Position numbers and translations under genes: made by a program | Shown: in pieces, positions 18,401 through 26,959 of the stretch | Layout of the letters: the number at the start of each line of letters is the position of its first letter | How positions within the stretch are numbered: the first letter of the stretch is position 1 | The notes under the pieces: generated by a model | What the model was told of the DNA's origin: nothing | Database searches by the model: none | What the model saw: the letters and a program-made list of their open reading frames with translations, nothing else | Assembly: GCA_003176045.1 (NCBI GenBank) | Contig: PSRM01000326.1 | Span: forward strand, 1 to 33,834 | Source of the DNA: Verrucomicrobiota bacterium | Lineage (GTDB): Bacteria; Verrucomicrobiota; Verrucomicrobiia; Limisphaerales; UBA8199 | Length of the DNA: 33,834 nt | Direction: 5' to 3'

Positions 18401-19547
18401 GGGTGCCGGTCAGTATGTCACCTACACACTGCCGGCCAATGCCAACGGTTATGACCTTACCAACCTGGTTATCGCCAGCGGATGGAATGACGATGGCCGC
18501 AATGCAAACTGGTGCACCGTATCATACTCCACCATGGCAGCTCCTGCGATTTTCCTGCCCATCGCCGTGATTACCAATCATCCAACCCTGGGCATCAAAT
18601 CGGAGATTCGCGCGACGCTTAGACCGGCAGCGGGCATACTCGCCAGTAACGCTTACGCCGTTAAGGTTGACTTCGAGATTCCGCCGGGCATCCCGAACGG
18701 ATATTCCGGGTTCAGCCAAATCAACGTCTTCGGTGCGCCGTCTGCGAATCCGGATCCAAGACCGCAAATTACTGCCGAGAACCAAACCAGCCTGACCACT
18801 CCGCCGTGGACAGTCGAAACGCCAAACCTGATTGCCAACCAATTGCCCAGCAGCTTCGGTCCGGGGGTCTTCACGGAGGAGGGTTGTAATGAAACCAACC
18901 TGACCGATGGTGTGATTGGTTTCGGCGCGGCCTTCGGAGCAAGTTGCGGCGACGACGGTATCGCGGTCCCGTGGATTATCTTCAACTCCGCCAGCGGATG
19001 GAATTTGACCAATATCGTGGTTTACACGCTGTGGCACGATTATGGCCGCGATGGCCAATTCTATAATCTGAGCTACTCGACATTGTCAGCGCCGACGACG
19101 TACTTGCCGCTGGCCAGTGTGGTTTACAATCCATTTGTGCCTCAAGACGGGAGGTCCTCGGCTAATCGTGTCGCTATTGCCCCGGCGGCAGGCCAATCCA
19201 TGCTCGCCAGTAATGTGTACGCGGTGAAGTTTGATTTCACACCCCAGGGGACTCAGGACTTCGGCTGGTCCGGTTACACTGAAATTGTGCTGCTGGGCTC
19301 CAATCTGGCGCCGGCCACGGCGCCAGCGGTTACGGCTACGATGTCCGCCGGCAATCTGATCTTCAGGGGCACGGGCGCCACGCCAAACTACGCTTACGAT
19401 ATTATCTCAACGACGAACATATTGGCCCCGCGGGCAAATTGGACCGTCATCGCAACCGGTGCAACCGATGGCAGTGGCGCGTTATCCAATGCCATTCCCA
19501 TCAATGTCACCAATCGAGCCAGCTTCTTCCGGTGTCGGATGCCTTAA
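15468..19547 (+). CDS. Giant secreted protein with five copies of a rhamnosidase-associated module
   Basis: The 1,359-residue frame has a signal sequence late (hydrophobic 59-79, ending SASAQ), so the true start may be ATG 15555 rather than 15468. It contains five copies of a roughly 190-210 residue module at about 80-275, 284-471, 583-793, 890-1090 and 1098-1277, with Ig-like domains at about 483-575 and 799-884 and a C-terminal domain at 1288-1359. Each module has a PxW near the start, a TCG or SCG triplet, a GWxDxGRD-like motif ([12 protein letters not shown] in copy 1; GRN in copy 4, LWHDYGRD in copy 5) and a final GYxGxxxI strand. The same module ends both GH78 enzymes. No catalytic residues are evident; likely a surface or filament adhesin. 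Confidence 0.75.
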   Translation: MKAHGVTLARLSAGSGREMRMIENAYDPPMKNSDRIQTFEPSSIVPSSSVSCPRRLGWKAAASLAGAALLIVAGSASAQLTVTTANQQGTTGVWPFTPSWTVNTNGSLVAGLVPSTALGNFSLEIAGRSVNSLTVNTNLTIGIIQPSTTTSTNYVTCGNGSGAGSLIVYTLPASANGYNITNITVYGGWANNGRDQQGFTLLYATADNPTSFKFLTVVNFNPSVPSSTASANREIINDASGGLIAANVVALEFDFSNPRVENGYTGYSAITVGGTAASSVVSPVVSITTSNQTGSNPFTPSWTAETPDLISGLSPTTTFGTFTLESSGGTPVITDGTIGISGNVSYFATCGAGGGSGSLLIYTLPNQVNGSDVTNIVVYSGWGDSGRDGQYYKVSYSTVSAPTTFVPITTIYYNPQGVSGAVANRVSISMNNGSPLGSAVANLKFDFSSPPNASTFDNGYQGISEIVVRGHDTAAPPPPPSPYLTQDTLPSYAETVVGDQVVLTAAFSNAPPANLQWQYINTNSTATNDIAGATSGTLTLNNVQLTNSGFYRLKAVNATNGTAAPSFSTAAPLVVGNVPAAVNNVIVKYAGQCGLGAAGSSTNFYPTWTIDTSNDLILGFGSGGGPGTFTAGSGNFGLNQANIDPTILSDGSFGYLNYWPNVGSSPTLVTCGSSPAGPGTSITYELLTNSAPSGFDITNITVYGGWGDGGRDEQKYEVKYSTVANPTLFNSLVTADYNPNDPNGVQTATRTTLVPASGAMAQNVYAVEINWGLQGAPPKNGYEGYSEIIIKGTASAPKPVLTQDITPLTAQDVVGGTLTINAGFSGATSYQWQKNGTNLIGQTSPTLVLSNLQLGDTATNGGYRLTASNGAGTSVTRGCSVVVSPIPAAIGNVIISFANQSSDASSFSPTWDTSSFSSSLISGASPTDFGPGNFNDPDANPVSHNLAGGLPVLTDGDYGTIVDGGAHPAFATCGDNSQGAGQYVTYTLPANANGYDLTNLVIASGWNDDGRNANWCTVSYSTMAAPAIFLPIAVITNHPTLGIKSEIRATLRPAAGILASNAYAVKVDFEIPPGIPNGYSGFSQINVFGAPSANPDPRPQITAENQTSLTTPPWTVETPNLIANQLPSSFGPGVFTEEGCNETNLTDGVIGFGAAFGASCGDDGIAVPWIIFNSASGWNLTNIVVYTLWHDYGRDGQFYNLSYSTLSAPTTYLPLASVVYNPFVPQDGRSSANRVAIAPAAGQSMLASNVYAVKFDFTPQGTQDFGWSGYTEIVLLGSNLAPATAPAVTATMSAGNLIFRGTGATPNYAYDIISTTNILAPRANWTVIATGATDGSGALSNAIPINVTNRASFFRCRMP

Positions 19548-19624
19548 ATCGGATTTGGGGGACTGAACTGCCGGGTGCCCGGGGCGCCATTTCCCCGGGC
19601 GCCTGGTTTGAAAGCGCCTCCCGA

Positions 19625-19774
19625 CGTAGCGCAGGTTTCCAACCTGCTGTATCGCCGACTTCCAGTCGGCAGGGTTACGTGCGGCCCGGGCGTGCCAGTC
19701 CATTCAAGCGTTCGCAGGTTGGAAACCTGCGATACAGCAGGCTAGAAGCCTGCGCTACGGTGGCGGTACCGAGA
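19625..19774. repeat. Dispersed palindromic repeat, family B (copy 1)
   Basis: It begins CGTAGCGCAGGTTTCCAACC at 19625 and ends with the complementary GCGCTACG at 19752-19759. Internal arms GTTTCCAACCTGC/GGTTGGAAACC and CTTCCAGTCGGC are shared with the copy at 25350-25483. Similarity with that copy continues past the final CTACG (GTGGCGGTACCGAGA against ATGGCAGTATCAAGA), reaching the start region of the pseudopilin. Confidence 0.8.
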
Positions 19775-19783
19775 GCCGATCAC

Positions 19784-20578
19784 GTGCGACACAAAGGGTT
19801 TACCTTGATTGAACTGTTAGTGGTCATTGCCATCATTGCGATTCTGGCGGCGATGCTGTTGCCCGCATTGTCCAAGGCCAAGCAATCTGCTTACAAGGCC
19901 GACTGCACCAGCAACCTGAAGCAATGGGGCTACGCGATCACTTTGTATGCAGGGGATAACAACAACTACTTTCCGGATCTCACCACGAGCAATCCGCAGG
20001 CGGCAGGGGCGCACGATTTTGCCTGGATGCCCATCAGTTTCAACAGCACCTTCTATCCGCAATATCTGTACAAAAACAGCGCCATCGGCGTTAAGCGGTC
20101 AGCGAACGATGTGCTCTATTGTCCGACAGACTTATGGCATCGGTTAGTCGAAGTAAATCCCGGTTATCAGACCAACCTGATCGGATACAACTATCTGCCA
20201 GGCCGGGATGTGGCCGGAGGGATAGACTATTACGGCTATGCGGGCAATGTGACCGGCTGGATGACCGCTCGCCCGAAAATGGGCGGGCCTTATCGGCTGG
20301 CGCCCATGGTGGTTGATCGGTTGCAGATGAACTCTTCTGGCGTGTGGGCTGACAGGGACCCGGTCAGCGGCGAAAGCGCGCCGAGTGCGGTCCATCGAGG
20401 AGGCGGCGGCGTTCCGATCGGCGCCAACTTCCTGTATGAGGATGGCAACGTCTCCTGGCGAAAATTTGTGTGGCTAGGCAGAACTACAGATCCGGTCGCC
20501 ACCATCGGCATAGGTGGTAGGGGCGATAATGACTATAATTACTTCGTTCCGGCGGGAATTGGGTACGGCCCGTGGTAA
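19784..20578 (+). CDS. Type II secretion-like pseudopilin, H-X9-DG family (copy 2)
   Basis: The chosen start is GTG 19784, with GAGAG eight bases upstream, giving 264 residues and a canonical short prepilin leader VRHKG before [20 protein letters not shown] 19760 is an alternative but lies at the edge of repeat B. It is a close paralogue of the pseudopilin at 11065-11874 ([35 protein letters not shown]...[14 protein letters not shown], ending GYGPW). It sits between the five-module giant protein and the second GH78 enzyme, mirroring the minus arm. It probably forms or caps a pilus-like structure; cargo or display function is inferred from the repeated gene order. Confidence 0.85.
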   Translation: MRHKGFTLIELLVVIAIIAILAAMLLPALSKAKQSAYKADCTSNLKQWGYAITLYAGDNNNYFPDLTTSNPQAAGAHDFAWMPISFNSTFYPQYLYKNSAIGVKRSANDVLYCPTDLWHRLVEVNPGYQTNLIGYNYLPGRDVAGGIDYYGYAGNVTGWMTARPKMGGPYRLAPMVVDRLQMNSSGVWADRDPVSGESAPSAVHRGGGGVPIGANFLYEDGNVSWRKFVWLGRTTDPVATIGIGGRGDNDYNYFVPAGIGYGPW

Positions 20579-20582
20579 CGTC

Positions 20583-20789
20583 CCTGAACAACATGTTGCC
20601 TCAAGCCCGACTATTACATAGCACTCTCATTAACACCGTGGCTTTAGCCCGGTGCAAAAGTGGGCTCACGCCCGACAAACCGTTTCAACGGTTTGTCCCA
20701 CCTGCCAAAAAACCGTTAAAACGGCTTACTACTTCCTGCATCTCCCTACACCGGGCTAAAGCCGCGGCGTTAATGAGATGTTGTTCAGG
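20583..20789. repeat. Long nested palindromic repeat, family D
   Basis: The outer arms CCTGAACAACAT (20583-20594) and its exact complement (20778-20789) flank 29-base inner arms (20626-20654 and 20749-20777) with only two mismatches, containing GGCTTTAGCCCGGTG. Inside are further short inverted copies of AACCGTTTCAACGG. The element lies between the pseudopilin stop and the rhamnosidase signal peptide and stays open in the rhamnosidase frame. Confidence 0.85.
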
Positions 20790-20805
20790 AACGTATGAAA
20801 AATCC

Positions 20806-23800
20806 GTGCCAATCTTTAAAACTTGGACAGCGTTGGCTATCGCCGCATTGGCGGCGGGACTGGGCGGCGCGAGCGTGGAGGCCGCGTTGGCGCCTGTGAA
20901 TCTGCGTTGTGCCCTGCGCATGAATCCATTGGGCATCGGAGACCCCGCGCCCCGTCTTTCCTGGCAGCTTCAAAGCACGGGACAGGCCCGAGGAGAAGTC
21001 CAGAGTGCGTATCAGATCCAAGTTGGGTCCTCGGCGGGCGCGGCAGACTTGTGGGACAGCGGGAAAGTTGTGAGCAGTCGAACGGTGGATATCGTTTATG
21101 CGGGCCAGACGCTCACGAGCGGCAAGCGGTGTTTTTGGCAGGTGCGGGTGTACGATGGCAGCAACAATGTGTCGGCCTACAGCGCGCCGGCGCAGTGGTC
21201 CGCGGGGCTGCTGTCTCAATCGGATTGGACGGGCCAGTGGATCGGATATGATGCAGCTTACAATTTAACGGCGGCTCAGGCGGCCAACAACGCGTTGTTC
21301 AACACGTCGGGGCTGAGCTGGATCAGCTTTTCGGGTCAAACGCCGCAAGGGGGCCTTTATCAATCTTCACTGCGAAAGCAGGTTATCCTGCCCTCAGGCC
21401 AAACCATTACGAACGCCGTAGTCGCCCTTTACGCAGACAACACTTGCGGCGTGTTCGTGAACGGGCAGCAGATGACGAACTCCGCAGCGCGTTGGGAAGC
21501 CACTGCGTGGGTCAATGTCAGTCCGTGGCTGCACGCGGGAACCAACGTGATGGCGTTGGGGGCCACCAACACCGATGCGCAGGAGTCCGCCAGTGTGATT
21601 GGCCGGCTTGTGGTGCAATTCGCCTCGGGCAGCGTCTCAAATATTCCGGTGGATACCTCCTGGAAGGCCGCGCAATGGCCCTCGGGCAACTGGACCCAGA
21701 CGAATTATGATGATTCGGGCTGGGCCACACCTTCAAGCGGGGGCACGCCCTGGGGCACGCCCGCACTGAACGATCTGGCGCGCGTTCCGGCGCCCTATTT
21801 GCGCAAGAGCTTCACCGTGAGCCAAACGATCACGCATGCGACCGTTTATGTCACCGCGCTGGGCGCATACGAATTGCACCTCAATGGCGCCAAGGTCGGC
21901 AACGATGTGCTGACGCCCGGGTGGTCGCAATTCACAAAGCGCGTTTACTACCAAACCTACGACGTCACGGGGATGGTGCAGATGGGCACAAATACCATTG
22001 GCGCAATTCTCGGCGACGGCTGGTATGCCAGCGATTTGGCAGGCAAAGGCTCGCGACTCAATTACGGCGGCAGGCCGCGCTTTCTTGCGCAGCTCGTACT
22101 GGAACTTTCCGACGGCAGCACGCAAACGGTTGTCAGCGATGGTTCCTGGAAAGCCAGCTACGGTCCGATTCAGTGGGGGGACCTATTGATGGGTTCCCAA
22201 TACGATGCGCGCCTGGAATTTCCGGGCTGGGACGCGACCAATTTCAACGACAGCGCCTGGTCGCCGGCATTGACCGGGTTGCTTTCCTCCTCAGGGGGTT
22301 ACTCGAACGTAACGACTATCGTTCGGGGATTGGAAACCAATAATCAGCTCAACTTTGTGGCAAACAACGCCACCATGGGCGGTGATCCGGCTTATGGAAT
22401 CGTGAAGACTTTTCAAATCAACTTCACGCTCGGCGGCACTAACCAGACGCAAACCTATGGGGAAAACGCCACCGTGCAGATTGGCGGAGGCGGACAGACT
22501 TTGACGGTCATCCAGGCGCTTTACGGTAATCAAGCCGCATTTCCCGGCCTGGGCGGGCTGCAATTACAGGCGGCGGTCACAGAACCATCGCGTCCCTTGG
22601 AAACCCTGGCAGCCACCCGTCTCACCGTGCCAGCCCCTGGCCGATACACGTTCGATTTGGGCCAGAACATGGCCGGTTGGGTGCAATTGAACATCAGCGG
22701 AAGCGTCGGCGACCGCATCACGGTGCGCCATGGCGAAATGCTCAATCCCAACGGGACGGTTTATACGTCCAATCTGCGCGGGGCAAACGCGACGGATTTT
22801 TACATTTTCGGCACCAATGGCGCCGTGGTTTACCAGCCGCGGTTCACCTTCCACGGGTTCCGCTATGTCGAGTTGCGCGGGCTCACGGTGCCGCCGACAC
22901 TCACTTCGGTCTCGGGCATCGTGGTACATTCCGACATGCCTCGGACAGGGACTTTCACCTGTTCGAGTCCGTTGGTGAACCAGCTTTACACCAACATCAT
23001 CTGGGGTCACAAGGGCAACTATATCGAAGTGCCCACCGACTGTCCCCAGCGCGACGAACGCGCGGGCTGGACGGGCGATACGGAGTTTTTCGTGCCGACG
23101 GCTGCTTATAATTTCGATGTCCAGTCGTTCTTCCGCAGGCATCTGGTTACCTTGTGCGAGGATTCGCAACATCCCGACGGGTCCTTCGCCGTAGTTGCGC
23201 CGGATCTCGGGTCGGGCAGTGGCGGGACGGCCTGGGGTGATGCCGGCTGGATCTGTCCCTACAACATGTATCGCGTCTATGGTGACACAAACATCATTGC
23301 CGACCATTACGCCGCCATGAAGGGCGACGGACAATTCGACGTTGCCCATGCCTCGAACTACGTGATTTCAAGTCTGCCCGGAGATTTTGGCGACTGGTTA
23401 AACCTTGGGGGCGGCGCATCTTCCACTGTGATGGACACGGCCTTTTACGCTTACTATGCCCAGGCGATGTCCGAGATGGCCGCGGCCATCGGCAACAATG
23501 CCGATGCCGCCACCTATGCCACGCTTCACAGCAACATCGCGGCCGCGTTCGCCAATTTCTTCAACCCCGATGGCTCGTTCACGGATGGCAGCGGACAAAC
23601 CGGCTATGCTCTTGCTTTCACGCTGAACCTGGTTCCCGCCGCGCTTCGCGCCAACGTGGCGCAAAAATTCGCCGATGCCATTGCCAATTTCGGCAATCAT
23701 CTCGCCACGGGCTTTATCGGCACGCCGCGTCTGCTGCACGCGTTGCACGCCGCCGGTCGTGACGACCTTGCCTACATAGTGCTCTTGCAGCAAACCTATC

Positions 23801-25131
23801 CATCCTGGCTCTACCAGGTGACGCTCGGCGCGACAACGATGTGGGAGCGCTGGGACGGCTGGACGCCCGGGGGCGGCTTCCAAAGCGTGGGCATGAACTC
23901 CTTCAACCACTACGCTTTCGGTTCGGTGGGCCAGTATCTTTACGGCACCGTTGGCGGCATCAACCTCGCCAGTCCGGGCTACCAGACCATCCTTATCCAA
24001 CCGGTACCCGGCAACGGCCTGACGTGGGCCAATACGACCTACAACTCCACCCGCGGCCTCATCTCGACCGCGTGGACCAATACCGGCAGCGCTTTCAATC
24101 TGGCCGTGACCATTCCGCCAAACACAACGGCCCAACTTTATGTTCCCACTACAAACGCGGCTGGCATCACCGAAGGCGGCGTCCCGGCCGCGAGTTCCCC
24201 TGGCGTTACCTATAACGGCACGTCCAATAACAATGCCATTTTTGCAGTCGGCTCCGGCACCTATATGTGGTCGTCACCCTTTTCAATTCCCGTGCCGCCG
24301 GGCGTGGTCATTACCACCACCAACCAAACCGGCAGCGGCGTCGGCACGTTTTATCCAAGTTGGACTGTTCTGACCAACGGCAGCCTCATCGCCGGCCAAC
24401 CGCCCAGCGCGGCTTCAGGCAATTTCAGCGAGGAGGCGCCTGGCCGGAACGTCAATTCGTTGACAGCCGCCAACAACCTCGGCCTGACGCAGATTCAGGG
24501 GACGTCCGGTCACACGACCAGCACGAATTATGTAACGTGCGGCAACGCTTACGGGGCCGGCTCGCTGTTGATTTATACGCTCAGCAATTCACCCACCGGC
24601 TACGATTTAACGAACATAACGGTTTACGGAGGTTGGGCGGATAATGGCCGGGACCAGCAGGCCTATACGGTTTATTATTCCGCGGTTTCCGCTCCTACGA
24701 ATTTTATATGGCTTGCGGTGGCTAATTTTAATCCTCCGATTGGCGCCGGCATCCAGTCCGCCACTCGAGTGACCCTCAGTTCTTCGGCGGGCGTGCTGGC
24801 CACTAATGTGGGCGCTGTAAAATTTGATTTTACCAGTCCCTCCTCGGAGAACGGTTACTGCGGCTATGCTGGAATCACCGTGTTCGGTACGGCGAGCGTC
24901 CCGCCCGTAGTCCCGACGGACTTGAACGTGATGCGCCTGACGCCAAATAGCTTCATAATGAGCATTGGCAACCTCGTGGCGGGTCGAAGCTACACGCTCC
25001 TAAGCACGACCAATTTGGCCTCGCCTGCATGGACCGCGGAAACCAACTTTGTCGCCACGCAACCTGCCGTCACCTTCACCAACTCCACGACCAATTGGCC
25101 GCAAAAATTCTATCGTATTTCGGGGTATTAG
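20806..25131 (+). CDS. Secreted GH78 alpha-L-rhamnosidase (copy 2)
   Basis: Start GTG 20806 gives 1,441 residues and a clean signal peptide (FKTWTALAIAALAAGLGG); the frame is open back to 20572 through repeat D, and ATG 20773 is an alternative. GH78 layout: N-terminal beta-domain, accessory sandwich (about 171-310, DNTCGVFVNG), beta domains interrupted by an extra insert (about 495-590, with YGENATVQIGGGGQ, resembling DUF3395), and catalytic barrel with DCPQRDERAGWTGD at 745-758 (acid Glu751) and TTMWERW with Glu1014. The shared module at about 1167-1365 and a YTLLSTTNLASP end follow. It cleaves terminal alpha-L-rhamnosyl links outside the cytoplasm. It ends 352 bases before the kinase gene. 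Confidence 0.9.
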   Translation: MPIFKTWTALAIAALAAGLGGASVEAALAPVNLRCALRMNPLGIGDPAPRLSWQLQSTGQARGEVQSAYQIQVGSSAGAADLWDSGKVVSSRTVDIVYAGQTLTSGKRCFWQVRVYDGSNNVSAYSAPAQWSAGLLSQSDWTGQWIGYDAAYNLTAAQAANNALFNTSGLSWISFSGQTPQGGLYQSSLRKQVILPSGQTITNAVVALYADNTCGVFVNGQQMTNSAARWEATAWVNVSPWLHAGTNVMALGATNTDAQESASVIGRLVVQFASGSVSNIPVDTSWKAAQWPSGNWTQTNYDDSGWATPSSGGTPWGTPALNDLARVPAPYLRKSFTVSQTITHATVYVTALGAYELHLNGAKVGNDVLTPGWSQFTKRVYYQTYDVTGMVQMGTNTIGAILGDGWYASDLAGKGSRLNYGGRPRFLAQLVLELSDGSTQTVVSDGSWKASYGPIQWGDLLMGSQYDARLEFPGWDATNFNDSAWSPALTGLLSSSGGYSNVTTIVRGLETNNQLNFVANNATMGGDPAYGIVKTFQINFTLGGTNQTQTYGENATVQIGGGGQTLTVIQALYGNQAAFPGLGGLQLQAAVTEPSRPLETLAATRLTVPAPGRYTFDLGQNMAGWVQLNISGSVGDRITVRHGEMLNPNGTVYTSNLRGANATDFYIFGTNGAVVYQPRFTFHGFRYVELRGLTVPPTLTSVSGIVVHSDMPRTGTFTCSSPLVNQLYTNIIWGHKGNYIEVPTDCPQRDERAGWTGDTEFFVPTAAYNFDVQSFFRRHLVTLCEDSQHPDGSFAVVAPDLGSGSGGTAWGDAGWICPYNMYRVYGDTNIIADHYAAMKGDGQFDVAHASNYVISSLPGDFGDWLNLGGGASSTVMDTAFYAYYAQAMSEMAAAIGNNADAATYATLHSNIAAAFANFFNPDGSFTDGSGQTGYALAFTLNLVPAALRANVAQKFADAIANFGNHLATGFIGTPRLLHALHAAGRDDLAYIVLLQQTYPSWLYQVTLGATTMWERWDGWTPGGGFQSVGMNSFNHYAFGSVGQYLYGTVGGINLASPGYQTILIQPVPGNGLTWANTTYNSTRGLISTAWTNTGSAFNLAVTIPPNTTAQLYVPTTNAAGITEGGVPAASSPGVTYNGTSNNNAIFAVGSGTYMWSSPFSIPVPPGVVITTTNQTGSGVGTFYPSWTVLTNGSLIAGQPPSAASGNFSEEAPGRNVNSLTAANNLGLTQIQGTSGHTTSTNYVTCGNAYGAGSLLIYTLSNSPTGYDLTNITVYGGWADNGRDQQAYTVYYSAVSAPTNFIWLAVANFNPPIGAGIQSATRVTLSSSAGVLATNVGAVKFDFTSPSSENGYCGYAGITVFGTASVPPVVPTDLNVMRLTPNSFIMSIGNLVAGRSYTLLSTTNLASPAWTAETNFVATQPAVTFTNSTTNWPQKFYRISGY

Positions 25132-25169
25132 GCCGCCGATTTCCCACGCTGGTGAGAATGCCAACAAAA

Positions 25170-25241
25170 CGCCGCGTGAGGGCACGCGGCCTACAAGACA
25201 AGACCGGTTCTCCTGTAGGCCGGGTGCCCTCACCCGGCGCT
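25170..25241. repeat. Dispersed palindromic repeat, family A (copy 2)
   Basis: The left arm CGCCGCGTGAGGGCACGCGG with CCTACAAG pairs with the right arm TGTAGGCCGGGTGCCCTCAC followed by CCGGCG. It is nearly identical to the copies at 991-1050 and 30665-30736. It may terminate transcripts from the rhamnosidase. Confidence 0.85.
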
Positions 25242-25349
25242 CCGGGGGGTGAAATGTGCGGGTCATGCGCCCGATTGCGCTTGGCCCGGATTGCGGCGCA
25301 AGCCAGAATAGGCGCAGCGACCAGCGCCGAAATATGGTTTGGCCTCACT

Positions 25350-25483
25350 GTAGCGCAGGTTTCCAACCTGCTGTATCGCCGACTTCCAGTCGGCAGACGT
25401 CCCTCCGGCTCCGGCCTGCCAGTGCATTCAAGCGCTGGCGGGTTGGAAACCCGCGATACAGCAGGCTTGAAGCCTGCGCTACG
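25350..25483. repeat. Dispersed palindromic repeat, family B (copy 2)
   Basis: It starts GTAGCGCAGGTTTCCAACCT and ends GCCTGCGCTACG directly against the ATG of the kinase gene at 25484. It is a close copy of 19625-19759, where the element also ends next to a downstream gene start. Confidence 0.85.
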
Positions 25484-26959
25484 ATGGCAGTATCAAGACG
25501 CGCCCGAAGCGGATGGGGCGTGCTTTTGGGGTTTGGCCTCGTGCTTGCCTGGCTCCTCGCGGCGCCGGCCCAGGATGCGGATCACGGCACGCAGGCACTT
25601 ACCAAACCGGCATATCCCGATGATAGCCCCACCAACGGGCTGGGCTCCTGGATTTGGGCAGCCACAACATCCGACAGACAGACCTGCCAGTTTTGGAAAA
25701 CGTTCGAAGTACCTGCGAATAATCCCGTCAAGCATGCGCGCATCATGATGACCGTCGATAACGAGTTCACGCTTTACCTGGATGGACGCGAGGTGGGCAG
25801 GGGAGCTGAGTGGCGCGAGTTGTTCGAGTATGACGTCAGCCTGCTGATGTCTCCCGGCACACACGTTCTTGCTGTGAACGCCTATAATTCGTCCTCCTCC
25901 GCGGGAATGGTTTTCGGGTTGCGTGTTGATTTCACAAACGGCCCAGTCGAGATCAAGTCCGACGAAAGCTGGCGGATCGTCCCCGAGGGCACTAAAGGTT
26001 GGGAAAGGAGGACCCGAGCTCCAAAAACGTGGCCCGAGGCCACCATTATTGCTCCGCTGGGCAGCGAGCCCTGGCAGGAAATGCCGGTCAGGGTCAATTC
26101 GATGCCGACCCTGGAACCCATTAAGGTGTTCTTTTGGCAAACCGGCTGGTTCCAGGTTTCGCTGGTGTCGTTGTTCGGTTTGGTGCTCGTGATCAGCTTG
26201 CGTCTGCTTGCCCAGGTGGCCTTGCACCGAAAGGAGCAGTGGCTTTTGCAACAGGAACGCATGCGCATCGCCAGAGATATCCACGATGACCTCGGTTCGA
26301 GAATGACCCAGCTCGTCCTTCACGGCGAGGTGGCGCAAAGCGAGCTGCCGTCTGAATCTGAAACGCGATCACAGATTGACAGGATATGCGAAGAAGCCCG
26401 CGGCATTCTGTCCACACTGGATGAAATCCTCTGGGCTTTGAACCCAAAGCGCGATGCCTTCCGTGATTTCACCTCCTTTATTTGCGGTTATGCCCAGGTA
26501 TTTTTTAAGCCAACCCGGATTCAATGCCTGTTTGATGTGGACCCGTCTGTGTCGCCCGTCATGCTGACCCTTCCCCAGAAACGCGCGCTTTTGATGGTCA
26601 TCAAAGAAACTTTGAACAATATCGTCAAACATTCCGAGGCGACGGAGGTCATTATTCAGGTTAAGTGGCAAGCCCAGAAAGTGCTGGTCGTGGTTTCGGA
26701 TAATGGCAAGGGCTTCGACCAGGCGTCTCTGGACCCGGGTCGCAATGGTTTGGTCAACATGTCGCAAAGGATGAGCGAGTTGGGAGGAGCTTGCATCATG
26801 ACGAGCCAGCCGGGCAAAGGCTGCCGCACTGAGTTTAGCATCCCACTGCGGCGCGCACGACGGACCGGCTGGGGTTGGATCAGGAAAATGCGTCCAGCCC
26901 TGGACGCCGACGAGCCGAGCCACCAGAACAAGAGGGAACCAAATTTTGTAAGCCAATGA
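25484..26959 (+). CDS. NarL-type sensor histidine kinase with rhamnosidase-like extracytoplasmic sensor
   Basis: ATG 25484 gives 491 residues with a signal peptide (VLLGFGLVLAWLLAAPAQ). An extracytoplasmic sandwich at about 55-195 (SWIWAA, DNEFTLYLDGREVG, GTHVLAVNAYN) matches the accessory domain of both neighbouring GH78 enzymes. A membrane helix (about 222-246) and a short linker lead to a HisKA_3 dimerisation domain with His267 in RDIHDDLGSRMTQ, and an ATPase domain with N box KETLNNIVKHSEATE (about 374-388) and DNGKGFD (406-412). It should autophosphorylate and pass phosphate to the regulator whose ATG overlaps its TGA. The ligand is probably a glycan or rhamnoside. Repeat B abuts the ATG, so no Shine-Dalgarno is visible. 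Confidence 0.85.
   Translation: MAVSRRARSGWGVLLGFGLVLAWLLAAPAQDADHGTQALTKPAYPDDSPTNGLGSWIWAATTSDRQTCQFWKTFEVPANNPVKHARIMMTVDNEFTLYLDGREVGRGAEWRELFEYDVSLLMSPGTHVLAVNAYNSSSSAGMVFGLRVDFTNGPVEIKSDESWRIVPEGTKGWERRTRAPKTWPEATIIAPLGSEPWQEMPVRVNSMPTLEPIKVFFWQTGWFQVSLVSLFGLVLVISLRLLAQVALHRKEQWLLQQERMRIARDIHDDLGSRMTQLVLHGEVAQSELPSESETRSQIDRICEEARGILSTLDEILWALNPKRDAFRDFTSFICGYAQVFFKPTRIQCLFDVDPSVSPVMLTLPQKRALLMVIKETLNNIVKHSEATEVIIQVKWQAQKVLVVVSDNGKGFDQASLDPGRNGLVNMSQRMSELGGACIMTSQPGKGCRTEFSIPLRRARRTGWGWIRKMRPALDADEPSHQNKREPNFVSQ

Larger units (their letters stand above)
25132..25483. other. Intergenic stretch made largely of two repeat families
   Basis: The gap between the rhamnosidase and the kinase holds repeat A (25170-25241) followed by repeat B (25350-25483) with about 110 bases of unrecognised sequence between them. 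Open frames run through it on both strands, but their translations are those of the repeats (RRVRARGLQ-type strings also produced by other copies), so I call no gene. Confidence 0.7.

Noticed and set aside
20795..20896. ATG 20795 with a nearby AGGA as rhamnosidase start
   Set aside because: It is in a different frame and stops after about 33 Trp/Arg-rich residues. The GH78 frame instead offers GTG 20806 with a clean signal peptide.
25256..25483. Longer start for the histidine kinase
   Set aside because: The extra residues are translated repeat B. The signal peptide follows ATG 25484 directly.
19625..25483. Possible CRISPR array or integron from repeated sequences
   Set aside because: The repeats are hairpin elements scattered singly between genes, with no regular spacers and no cas or integrase genes nearby.
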